Assembly: GCA_024404735.1 (NCBI GenBank)
Contig: JAKSPP010000060.1
Location: forward strand, 1 to 8,507
Length of the DNA stretch: 8,507 nt
DNA from: Oscillospiraceae bacterium
Lineage (GTDB): Bacteria; Bacillota; Clostridia; Oscillospirales; Oscillospiraceae
Reading direction: 5' to 3'
Below are positions 1-7,800 of the stretch, piece after piece (position 1 is the first letter of the stretch; each line of letters opens with the position of its first letter). A program made the translations under genes and the position numbers. The notes under the pieces were generated by a model, which ran no database searches, had not been told where the DNA came from, and saw only the letters and a program-made list of their open reading frames with translations.

Positions 1-19
1 TATGCTAAATACGACAAAA

Positions 20-36
20 TTGGCATTATATGCCAA
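20..36. promoter_or_regulatory. 17-bp palindrome, candidate operator
   Basis: Perfect 7-bp arms TTGGCAT (20-26) and ATGCCAA (30-36) flank a TAT centre. This compact, symmetric, AT-flanked form looks more like a dimeric repressor or activator site than a terminator: there is no T-run and the stem is short. It lies about 95 bp upstream of the CHAP-SLH gene and overlaps promoter-like hexamers on both strands. The cognate regulator is not identifiable. The site may serve the CHAP-SLH gene, an unseen gene to the left, or both. Confidence 0.5.
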
Positions 37-49
37 ATTAGCGCATATT
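20..49 (+). promoter_or_regulatory. candidate promoter of the CHAP-SLH gene
   Basis: TTGGCA (20-25) matches the sigma-A -35 consensus at five of six positions. CATATT (44-49) matches the -10 consensus at four of six, with an 18-bp spacer. The -35 element is the left arm of the palindrome at 20-36, so a protein bound there would block it. An alternative start signal is TGCTATTAT (82-90), which resembles an extended -10 box but has no good -35 element. The assignment rests on consensus matching only. Confidence 0.35.
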
Positions 50-54
50 GTGAC
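25..54 (-). promoter_or_regulatory. candidate leftward promoter for a gene outside the window
   Basis: Read on the minus strand, the middle of the palindrome contains a perfect TATAAT (+ strand 25-30). GTCACA (+ strand 49-54), with four of six consensus -35 matches, lies 18 bp upstream of it. If functional, it would transcribe leftward out of the window, making the palindrome a shared site between divergent genes. No part of such a gene is visible, and TATAAT can occur by chance in AT-rich DNA. Confidence 0.25.
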
Positions 55-129
55 TAAACGCAGCTATTAATAAAGGAATTCTGCTATTATGGCACCGCTG
101 AAAAAATCCTGGAGAAAGGAGCGGCTGCC

Positions 130-1227
130 GTGAAAAAAATAATCACATTCAATATATTCGTATTTCTTTTTGCTTTAATGCTGTGTGTTTTCGCATTTGC
201 AGGAGCAAAGCCCACGTCTGCGGATGCCGTTTCCTGGGTGCAGGCAAGAAAGAGTGAGGGATGGGCCGTTGCCTACGATGCATCCCTGGGTCCTCAGTGT
301 GTTGACCTTATCAAGTACTATTTTGATGATTTCTTCGGCATTCCTCATTTTAACGGCGATGCATACTCCTATGCAAGCAAAACTCTCCCCGCAGGCTGGA
401 CCTATACATCAACACCCTCGGCCGGGGATATTGCCGTATGGAAGAAGAATCAGGGCATTGCCGGAATTTACGGACATGTCGCAATAGTTGAGTCCGCAGG
501 TGCAAGCGGCTTTTCCTACATTGATATCGACGGAAATACAGGCAAGGCAGGATACGGCTCCATAAGGAAGCAATCCCAGTACCCCGCAACCTTTATTCAC
601 CCCGATTTTTCCGACAGCGGAAGTGCCGGTGATGCCTTCCCTGCCGTGAACACATACAAGGACGGTCAGTTTTCCGATGTCAGCAGCAGTGCCTGGTATT
701 CCGGAAGTGTTGCTTCCGTATATGAAAAGGGACTTATGAAGGGCAGCGGCTCCGATACCTTCAATCCCACGGGCTGCGTTACCATAGCAGAGGCCGTAAC
801 AATGGCCTCCCGCATTCACAGTATTTATAACTGTGGCTCCGAAAACTTCCGTCCCGCCAGCGGAGCCTGGTACAACACCTATATGAACTATGCATTCGTA
901 AACGGAATTATAGATATCTCCGTTTATTCCTGCGATAACCCCAATGCAAAGGCCTCCCACGCACTTTTTGCCGAGATTTTCGCAAAGGCTCTTCCCGCAG
1001 ATGCCCTTCCCGCAATTAACAGCATTCCCGATTACTCCATTCCCGATGTCGGAATGTACGAGGATTACGCAGGCTCCGTTTATCTCCTTTACAGAGCCGG
1101 AATCCTCACGGGAAGTGACAGTGCGGGCAGCTTCAGACCCGAGGCGACAATAACAAGGGCAGAGGCAGCCGCCCTTATTTCCAGAATGGTTGATTCCTCT
1201 CTGAGAAAAAGCTTTTCTCTCTCCTGA
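130..1227 (+). CDS. secreted CHAP-domain peptidoglycan hydrolase with C-terminal SLH repeats
   Basis: This 365-residue protein is probably a surface-attached amidase or endopeptidase acting on peptidoglycan. Residues 1-25 form a signal peptide: MKK, a hydrophobic core, then AFAGA. Residues about 31-150 are a CHAP (NlpC/P60-like cysteine hydrolase) domain. Its likely nucleophile is Cys57 in GPQCVDL, its histidine is His116 in YGHVAIVE, and Glu121 or Asn136 may complete the active site. After a Ser/Gly linker come three SLH-like segments at about 177-230, 237-290 and 300-353. Only the last has a classic TRAEAAALI motif; the first reads TIAEAVTMA and the second is degenerate. SLH repeats usually bind pyruvylated secondary cell-wall polymer, so it is probably held on the wall. 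The start is GTG, chosen because AGGAG (117-121) lies 8 bp upstream and the signal peptide begins there. It appears monocistronic, with a terminator directly downstream. The exact bond cleaved is not predictable. Confidence 0.88.
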   Translation: MKKIITFNIFVFLFALMLCVFAFAGAKPTSADAVSWVQARKSEGWAVAYDASLGPQCVDLIKYYFDDFFGIPHFNGDAYSYASKTLPAGWTYTSTPSAGDIAVWKKNQGIAGIYGHVAIVESAGASGFSYIDIDGNTGKAGYGSIRKQSQYPATFIHPDFSDSGSAGDAFPAVNTYKDGQFSDVSSSAWYSGSVASVYEKGLMKGSGSDTFNPTGCVTIAEAVTMASRIHSIYNCGSENFRPASGAWYNTYMNYAFVNGIIDISVYSCDNPNAKASHALFAEIFAKALPADALPAINSIPDYSIPDVGMYEDYAGSVYLLYRAGILTGSDSAGSFRPEATITRAEAAALISRMVDSSLRKSFSLS

Positions 1228-1251
1228 AGGATAATTTAATATCCGATGATG

Positions 1252-1286
1252 AAACGGCAGGCCATGCATTGGTCTGCCGTTTTAAT
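1252..1286 (+). terminator. intrinsic terminator of the CHAP-SLH gene
   Basis: AAACGGCAG (1252-1260) pairs with CTGCCGTTT (1274-1282). The stem extends inward through GCC/GGT with one G-U pair to a small loop. It is followed by TTTTAATATT and begins 25 bp after the stop codon. Confidence 0.85.
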
Positions 1287-1326
1287 ATTCATAAGGGAGG
1301 AGAGGCGGCAACGGGGCAAAAAACTC

Positions 1327-1355
1327 TTGCATTCCTCCTGTATATATGATATTCT
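1327..1355 (+). promoter_or_regulatory. weak candidate promoter of the S24 regulator gene
   Basis: The 130-bp gap 1283-1412 becomes very AT-rich after 1340 and must hold the promoter of the downstream regulator. The best-spaced pair I find is TTGCAT (1327-1332) and TATTCT (1350-1355) with a 17-bp spacer, but both match consensus poorly. TAATAT (1364-1369) is another possible -10. No convincing palindrome for autoregulation was found. Confidence 0.22.
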
Positions 1356-1412
1356 TTGTTTAATAATATGAACAAAAAAATTTAGTTTTAATTATGAAAG
1401 AGGTGCTTTTTT

Positions 1413-2189
1413 ATGGCAGACCTTGCCTCAAGACTTTCCTCGGCTCTGGAAATGCGGGGAATGAAGCAGGCTGAGCTCTCCAGATTGACGGGAATCAACA
1501 AATCATCAATATGCATGTATCTTATCGGAGATTACATCCCCAAGCGCGATAAGCTCATGAAAATGGCGGGAGTACTCGGTGTCAGCCCCGACTGGCTGTC
1601 CGGCGCCGATGTAAGCCCCGAGGGAAGCGAGGAGGGAAGTGCCGAGCCAGCTCCGACCCACGAAAACCCCATTGTTTCCATTTTTAACGGCCTTAATATG
1701 AAGGGCAAGGACGAGCTTTTACGCTACGGAAGATATCTCAGTGCAAACCCCTCCTATGCCCTTATTCCGGGCACAAGTGAGCTCCGCTATATAAGACATT
1801 ACAGAATTCCCGCAGCCGCAGGCTACGCCTCTCCCATTGAGGGCGAGGACTACGAGGAGATAGTAAGGCCTGACGATGCACCTGAGGATGCGGATTTTGC
1901 CATAACAATTCAGGGTGACTCCATGGAGCCCTTTATCCCCGACGGCACAAGAGTATACGTCAGAAGAGGTGCAAATCTTTCTCAGTTTGATGTGGGAATA
2001 TTCTTCGTAGACGGCGATGTTTACTGCAAGCAGTACTGTGTTGACTCCGAGGGCAATCTCTCCCTTCTCTCCGCAAATCCGAAGAGAAAGGATGCAAACA
2101 AGTATATCCTCCGTTCCTCCGGAAGCCACGTTGTCTGCTTCGGCAAGGTTCTTCTTCCCATAAAGCTGCCCTGCCCCAAATACGAATAA
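1413..2189 (+). CDS. XRE-family HTH transcriptional repressor with S24 (LexA/CI-type) self-cleavage domain
   Basis: This 258-residue two-domain regulator resembles phage CI repressors and HdiR-type regulators. Residues about 4-62 are an XRE helix-turn-helix; helices around QAELSRLTG and KSSICMYLIGD (19-40) form the DNA-binding unit. An acidic, Ser/Pro-rich linker (about 65-85) leads to the S24 peptidase fold at about 125-250. The cleavage machinery looks intact: an Ala136-Gly137 scissile bond in PAAAGYA, nucleophile Ser170 in QGDSMEP, and general-base Lys206 in YCKQY. The 36-residue Ser-Lys spacing is close to that of LexA. By family knowledge, such proteins cleave themselves when stimulated by RecA filaments after DNA damage, releasing their operators. 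It is longer than a typical LexA and has an XRE rather than a winged-helix DNA-binding domain, so it is not lexA. GAGGTG (1400-1405) lies 7 bp before the ATG. No phage genes adjoin it, and its targets are unknown. Confidence 0.88.
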   Translation: MADLASRLSSALEMRGMKQAELSRLTGINKSSICMYLIGDYIPKRDKLMKMAGVLGVSPDWLSGADVSPEGSEEGSAEPAPTHENPIVSIFNGLNMKGKDELLRYGRYLSANPSYALIPGTSELRYIRHYRIPAAAGYASPIEGEDYEEIVRPDDAPEDADFAITIQGDSMEPFIPDGTRVYVRRGANLSQFDVGIFFVDGDVYCKQYCVDSEGNLSLLSANPKRKDANKYILRSSGSHVVCFGKVLLPIKLPCPKYE

Positions 2190-2211
2190 AAACATTATTA
2201 TGAAGCAAATA

Positions 2212-2246
2212 GACGCCCGGGCTGTTATAGCCTGAGCGTCTTTTTT
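2212..2246 (+). terminator. intrinsic terminator of the S24 regulator gene, in the convergent gap
   Basis: GACGC (2212-2216) pairs with GCGTC (2236-2240). Past one C/A mismatch, CGGGCT (2218-2223) pairs with AGCCTG (2229-2234), closing a GTTAT loop. Six T residues (2241-2246) follow, so it is well built for + strand transcripts. Read from the other side, the same hairpin follows the glycyl radical enzyme gene, but the tail there is only TATTTGCTT, so leftward termination would be weaker. I see no other terminator for that gene. Confidence 0.85.
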
Positions 2247-2272
2247 ATGAAGGTAAGCTTGTTTCCGGATAA

Positions 2273-4693
2273 TCAGAGACTCATTTCGGTTCTTCTGATC
2301 AGGTCGTCCTGCATATCCTTGAAGACCTCAACGAAGTAAGCGGAGAAGCCGGCGATTCTGACAACAAGGTCGCGGTACTCCGAGGGATTTTCCTGAGCCT
2401 TGCGGAGGGTATCACCGCCTATTATATTGAGCTGCAGCTCCATTCCGCCTCTGTCAAAGTACGTGCGCATGACGTTTACGAGCTTGTTGAGACCCTCCTC
2501 GGAGGCGAGGGCCGTGGGGTGGAATTTCATATTGCAGAGAGTTCCGTTGCCGTACTTGGTGTAGTCAAAGGTGAGAAGTGAGTTAAGAGTGGAAACGGGG
2601 CCGTTTTTGTCCATTCCCTGTACGGGGGAAATGCCGTCTGCAAGAGGTTCGCCCCTCTTTCTTCCGTCGGGGGTTGCGCCGGTCATATATCCGAACACAA
2701 CGTTCAGAGTAACGGGGTAACAGCCGGCGCAGTAGTGGTTGCCTCTTGTTCCGATGCAGCGGTTGATAGCATCTGCATAGGCATTTGCGGTGAAGGTCAT
2801 GTACTTGTCACACTCGGGGTCGCCGTTGCCGAAGCGGGGGATGGCTCCGTTGATTATCTGGCGGAGCTCCTCGTAGCCTTCCCAGTTTGCCATCAGGGCG
2901 TCGTAAAGCTCTCTTGTTGTGGCAATCTTCTTCTTGAAGCATATCTGGTCAATGCAGTTAAGGGAGTCTGCTACATTGCCTATTCCTATGCAGGAGTTGC
3001 CTGTGGAGTTAAACATGGCACCGCCGCACATAACGTCCTTTCCTGACTCCATGCAGCCCGTATAGCAGGCGGAAACAAGGGGCAGGGGTCTGTGGAAGGC
3101 GGCCATGGTTTCCCACATATTGGTGCAGTTTGCATGCCAGGGCATCCAGAATTCAAACTGGGCCTTAACGGCGGCAAGGACCTCTTCCATGGAATTCATC
3201 TCGTAAAGATAGCCTGTTGCGGGACCCTGAATCTGAGGTACGGCATCTGCGGGGCGCAGGGGATTTATTCCGTTGTTGATTGCCATAAGCATGGCGTTTG
3301 TTATATTGATATAGGATTCGGCTCCGTCACCGCCGGGCTGTCCCCACTCGTAGCCGCCGATGGTGGGTTCGACGCAGCCCTCAAGGCAGTAGTTGCGGGC
3401 ATACTCAAGAGGAATGCCCCTTGCCATCATTGCGGGAATAATTGCCTTGTCGCTTTCGTAGGTGGGAATGCCACCGCAGACCTTTGTGCATTCGATTGCG
3501 GTTTCCCACAGGCTCATGGGAGTACCCTCGTGAACACGTAGTGCCTGAGGGCAGTTTAAGGAAAGACGGCGGGAGGCGTGGAGGAACATATATGTTACGG
3601 GGTTGCTTGCGTCTCTTCCTTCCATATCCACGCCGCCGAGGGTAATCAGCATACCTGCGGTGTAGCCGGGGTTGGACATACTTGCGCCCTCGGACCAGAT
3701 TTTGTTTACCTCTGCAACCTTAAGCATAAAGAGGTCAACAAGCTCCTGTGCCTTTTCCTCTGTTATACGGCCCTCGGCAAGATCCTTTTCGTAGTAGCTT
3801 CCCAGATACTGGTCCATTCTTCCGAAGCTTATTCCGTGAAGCTGGGCATCCATGCACATTGCTATCTGATAGAACCATACGCACTGAATGGCATCGTGGA
3901 AGGTTCTGCAGGGCTTCTCGATGATGTGGTTCATACGCTCGGCTATGTCGAGAAGCTCGGCTTTTCTGACGGGGTCACAGCACTGTCCCGCAAGGCGCTC
4001 GGCTTCCCCGGAGTAACGCTTTGCCCAGATGATAATACCCTCGCAGACTATGTCAACGGCTCTGTAGAAGGAGTATTTTTCGGCATCTTCGCCGAAAATT
4101 CCGTGCTCCTCAAGGTAGGCTATTTTGGCCCTTGCCTCATCTCTGATGGCTCCGAAGCCCTTCCGAGTTGCTGTCCAGAAGTTTGCGGTGAAATGTCCGA
4201 CGGGGGCATGTGCGGGTGCTCTTCCGCCAAAGGAGACAACACCGTTACCGGCGAGCTCGTCTCTTATCTTGCGGGGCATATATTCGTTTGAAATAACGCT
4301 CATATTATTCTTGAGCCAGTAATCGCCGGTTTCGAGAAGGTACTTCTCGTCCTCCTCATCAAGCTCATAGGGATCAACGCGGCGTGTGCGGATATTATTT
4401 GAGCGCAGCTCCTCCATGAACCAGTCCCATGAAACCTCGGGGTAGAGAGGACTGTCGCGGAAGCTTGTGCCCTGCCAGCCGACGATAAGCTCGCCCTCTG
4501 AAATGAGCGTAGGCATGTTTTCAAAAAGATTGCGCAGATTCTTTGCGCGCTTGAGAATACCGGTAAGCTGCGGGTTTTCACGATAGAAATCTGTAATGAG
4601 CTTATAGCGGCTTAAATCCAGCTTCGGAGCCGTCGTGCGGACTCTTTCGCGTATGTTTTTGACTCTTTCGGAAACCGGCCTTTCTGTAATCAT
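2273..4693 (-). CDS. glycyl radical enzyme, dehydratase/lyase/decarboxylase branch, substrate unknown
   Basis: This complete 806-residue glycyl radical enzyme has a PFL-type barrel over most of its length and a C-terminal glycyl radical domain. The radical glycine is Gly782 in VVRIAGFSAYF, 24 residues from the end, followed by the usual RTE ending. The catalytic thiyl cysteine is Cys440 in LEGCVEP, with Glu442 as the probable acid/base. That single Cys plus Glu is typical of glycerol and propanediol dehydratases, choline and isethionate lyases, hydroxyproline dehydratase and arylacetate decarboxylases. It rules against pyruvate formate-lyase, which has two adjacent cysteines. APVGHF (163-168) carries a GH pair like that of eliminating members. 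The stretch after GCVEP (TIGGYEWGQPGGDG) does not match the versions I recall for those enzymes, so I name no substrate. AGGAGA lies about 8 bp before the ATG. The enzyme needs a radical-SAM activase; none is in the window. Expected to be cytoplasmic and oxygen-sensitive. Confidence 0.9.
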   Translation of the reverse strand: MITERPVSERVKNIRERVRTTAPKLDLSRYKLITDFYRENPQLTGILKRAKNLRNLFENMPTLISEGELIVGWQGTSFRDSPLYPEVSWDWFMEELRSNNIRTRRVDPYELDEEDEKYLLETGDYWLKNNMSVISNEYMPRKIRDELAGNGVVSFGGRAPAHAPVGHFTANFWTATRKGFGAIRDEARAKIAYLEEHGIFGEDAEKYSFYRAVDIVCEGIIIWAKRYSGEAERLAGQCCDPVRKAELLDIAERMNHIIEKPCRTFHDAIQCVWFYQIAMCMDAQLHGISFGRMDQYLGSYYEKDLAEGRITEEKAQELVDLFMLKVAEVNKIWSEGASMSNPGYTAGMLITLGGVDMEGRDASNPVTYMFLHASRRLSLNCPQALRVHEGTPMSLWETAIECTKVCGGIPTYESDKAIIPAMMARGIPLEYARNYCLEGCVEPTIGGYEWGQPGGDGAESYINITNAMLMAINNGINPLRPADAVPQIQGPATGYLYEMNSMEEVLAAVKAQFEFWMPWHANCTNMWETMAAFHRPLPLVSACYTGCMESGKDVMCGGAMFNSTGNSCIGIGNVADSLNCIDQICFKKKIATTRELYDALMANWEGYEELRQIINGAIPRFGNGDPECDKYMTFTANAYADAINRCIGTRGNHYCAGCYPVTLNVVFGYMTGATPDGRKRGEPLADGISPVQGMDKNGPVSTLNSLLTFDYTKYGNGTLCNMKFHPTALASEEGLNKLVNVMRTYFDRGGMELQLNIIGGDTLRKAQENPSEYRDLVVRIAGFSAYFVEVFKDMQDDLIRRTEMSL

Positions 4694-4752
4694 AGTTTTA
4701 TCTCCTTTTTATAGGGGCCATAGCGGCGAATATAACTTTATTTTCCGTATAA

Positions 4753-4781
4753 ATCATACACCCCCCGAAGGGCAAAAGCAA
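4753..4781 (-). promoter_or_regulatory. candidate sigma-A promoter of the glycyl radical enzyme gene
   Basis: On the minus strand, TTGCTT (+ strand 4776-4781) and TATGAT (+ strand 4753-4758) are separated by exactly 17 bp. TATGAT matches five of six -10 positions. The pair lies between the nifJ terminator and the gene's ribosome binding site, giving a predicted leader of roughly 50 nt. A run of six G residues lies in the spacer. This is the best-formed promoter in the window. Confidence 0.6.
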
Positions 4782-4814
4782 GAGATAAAAATATCCGCAC
4801 TCATATTAAGAACG

Positions 4815-4846
4815 AAAAAGCACCGCACGGGTTTACCGTGCGGTGC
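4815..4846 (-). terminator. strong intrinsic terminator of nifJ
   Basis: A perfect 11-bp GC-rich stem, GCACCGCACGG (4820-4830) with CCGTGCGGTGC (4836-4846), closes a 5-nt loop. On the minus strand it is followed by TTTTT (+ strand 4815-4819) and then CGTTCTT. It lies 42 bp past the nifJ stop codon and upstream of the glycyl radical enzyme promoter, so it should uncouple the two genes. Confidence 0.92.
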
Positions 4847-4887
4847 TGAAATTATAAAGCATGTTTTATGCTGCTGCGTAAAGCTTA

Positions 4888-7800
4888 TTACTTCTTTGCA
4901 AGACCTTCCAGCTTTGCGTAACGTGCAAGTGCATCCTTCTCTGCCTGAGCAAAGAGCTCCTCGGCTCTCTCCTTGTTCTTGAGAACGAGAGATGCGTATC
5001 TGACCTCGCCGGAGAGGAAGTCGCGGTAGCTTCCGGTGGGCTTTGCGGAGTCGAGGGAGAGGGGATTCTCGCCTGCCTCGGTTTTGCGGGGGTCATAGCG
5101 GAGAAGGTTCCAGTAGCCGCAGGTAACGGCATTCTTCATCTCGGCCATGGACTTGTTCATACCGGCCTTAACACCGTGGTTGATGCAGGGAGCATAGGCG
5201 ATGATAAGAGAGGGACCGTCATAGGCCTCTGCCTCGCGGATGGCGCGGAGAGTCTGGGCGGGGTTTGCACCCATTGCTATCTGAGCGACGTAAACATAGC
5301 CGTACTCCATTGCGATGGAGGCAAGGTCCTTTTTCTTGACCTTCTTACCGGCTGCTGCGAACTGAGCAACAGCGCCGGTGGGGGTGGACTTGGAGGACTG
5401 TCCGCCGGTGTTGGAGTAAACCTCGGTATCGAATACGAGGATGTTTACATTCTCGCCGGAGGCAATAACGTGGTCAAGTCCGCCGTAGCCGATATCGTAC
5501 GCCCAGCCGTCACCGCCGAATATCCATACAGAGGGCTTGATGAGCATATCCTTGTTATCGACAATGTATTTTGCATCGGGATTGGAGGAAGTCATGCAGG
5601 CCTCTAAAAGCTTCTCGCCGGAAGCCTCGGCTGCCTTTGCATCATCGCAGGAGCCGAGCCACTCAACTGCCAGAGTAACAAGCTCCTTATCGTCGGTGAG
5701 CTTTCTGACCGCTGCACGCATCTGCTCTCTGCGGCTCTTAACGGAGAGAGCCATACCGAGACCGAACTCGGCGTTATCCTCGAAGAGGGAGTTTGCCCAG
5801 GCAGGGCCGCGTCCCTTGGCATTGACGGTGTAGGGAGTGGAGGGAAGGCTGTTGCCCCAGATGGAGGAGCAGCCCGTTGCGTTGGCGATGTACATTCTGT
5901 CGCCGAAGAGCTGGGTAACAAGCTTTGCATAGGGAGTCTCGCCACAGCCGGGGCAGGCGCCGGAGAACTCGAGAAGGGGCTTGTTGAACTGAACGCCCTT
6001 GATGGTTGTGTCATCGAAGGGGAGAACGCGTCCCTCGGGGAGGGTGTTCATATAATCGAAGTCCTTCTGGGACTTTGCGGAAATTTCGGAATCGAGCTTT
6101 ACTGCGTAGAGAGCCTTGTCCTTTGCGGGGCAAACGTCAACGCAGGAGCCGCAGCCAGTGCAGTCGAGAACGGATATACCGATGGAGAAGAGGTAATCAT
6201 CGCTCTTCTTGATTGCGGAGGTTGCAAGAGAGCCCTTTTCTGCCTCTTCCTTTGTAACTGCAAAGGGACGGATTGCGCCGTGGGGGCAGACGGTTGCACA
6301 GAGGTTGCACTGCATACAGCCGGTTACATCCCATGCGGGGACATCAACGGCGGTTCCGCGCTTTTCAAATGCGGCGTTTCCGGAGGGAACGGCACCGTTT
6401 ACGGTATCCATAAACTCGGATACGGGCAGGTTGTCACCGGAGAGAGTTGCGTAGGCGTGGAGGATGGAGTTGAGGTACTTTGTGTGAGCCTCGTCTCTGC
6501 CGACGTACTGCTTTCTTGCGGGGCCCTCGTTGCCGGCCTCAAGCCAGGACTCGGGAACCTTTACCTCGTGTACGCACTGAAGACCCTCGTGAACAGCGGC
6601 GATATTCATATCAATGACCTTCTGGCCGTTTTTACCGTAGCTGCGTACGATGGCTTCCTCCATATATCTGACGGCATCGTCAATGGGAATTACATTGGCG
6701 AGCTTGAAGAAGGCTGCCTGAAGAACCGTGTTGGTACGCTTTGCGCCGAGACCGACCTTCTTTGCGGCGGAAACGGCATCACAGGTGTAGAACTTAATGT
6801 TGTTCTTTGCGATATAGCTTCTGACCTTTGCGGGGAGGTTTGCCTCCAGCTCTGCATCGGACCAGGAGCAGTTGAGAAGGAAGGTTCCGCCGGGCTTAAC
6901 ATCGGATACCATATCGTAGCTTCCGAGATAAGCAACCTGATGGCAGGCAACGAAGTCTGCCTGACGGATGTAGTAGCTTGCCTTGATGGGGGTATCACCG
7001 AAGCGGAGGTGGGAGATGGTAACACCGCCGGACTTCTTGGAGTCGTACTGGAAGTAGGCCTGAACCTTCTTGTCGGTGTGGTCGCCGATAATCTTTACGG
7101 AGTTCTTGTTTGCGCCGACAGTACCGTCGGAGCCGAGACCCCAGAACTTGCAGGCAACGGTGCCGGGAAGGGCAATGTCGGGAATCTCACTGTTGTCAAG
7201 GGAGAGATTGGTTATATCGTCCTTGATGGAGACGGTGAACTCAATCTTGGGGCTCTCGCAGCGGAGGTTCTTGTATACGGCAAGTATATCCTCGGGCTGA
7301 GTATCCTTGCTTCCGAGACCGTAACGGCCGTGGGTGATGAGGCAGTGCTCGAAGGCTGTTCCGCGGAGAGCTGCGGAAACGTCAAGGTAAAGGGGCTCAC
7401 CGATGGAGCCGGGCTCCTTGGTTCTGTCGAGAACGGCAATGCGCTTTACGCTCTCGGGGAGAACATTGAGGAGGTACTTGACGGAGAAGGGACGGTAGAG
7501 ATGAACCTCGATGATACCGACCTTGCCGCCCTTTGCGTTGAGATAGTCAACAACCTCCTCCGCTGCATCGCAGACAGAGCCCATTGCGACGATAATATCC
7601 TCGGCATCGGCAGCGCCGTAATATGTGAAGGGCTTGTAGTTTGTTCCGAGCTTTTCGTTAACGACATCCATGTACTTTGCAACTACGTCCGCAGCATTGA
7701 TATATGCGGTGTTGCAGGCCTCACGGTGCTGGAAGAAGGTCTCGGGCTGCTCTGCAGAGCCCATGCAGTAGGGGTGTGCGGGGTGAAGGGCAGAGGCCTT

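Noticed and set aside
409..1269. A 286-codon minus-strand open frame opposite the CHAP-SLH gene
   Set aside because: It is a shadow of the CHAP-SLH gene: a Gly/Cys/Val-rich translation with no recognisable motif, and it runs through the terminator at 1252-1286.
1296..1338. GGAGGA and TCCTCC as a possible hairpin or anti-Shine-Dalgarno switch upstream of the S24 gene
   Set aside because: The arms are only 6 bp with a loop of about 31 nt, and the actual ribosome binding site (GAGGTG at 1400-1405) is not involved.
1413..2189. lexA as the identity of the S24 regulator
   Set aside because: The DNA-binding domain is XRE-type rather than the LexA winged helix, and the protein is about 50 residues longer than usual for LexA.
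3578..4291. A 237-codon + strand open frame opposite the glycyl radical enzyme gene
   Set aside because: It is an antisense shadow without plausible protein features, while the minus-strand frame is a clear full-length enzyme.
2273..4693. Pyruvate formate-lyase as the identity of the glycyl radical enzyme
   Set aside because: Pyruvate formate-lyase uses two adjacent cysteines. Here there is a single cysteine in GCVEP with the glutamate of the dehydratase/lyase branch.
4694..4860. A riboswitch in the leader of the glycyl radical enzyme gene
   Set aside because: The predicted leader is only about 50 nt, and the one strong hairpin in the gap lies upstream of the promoter and fits a simple nifJ terminator.
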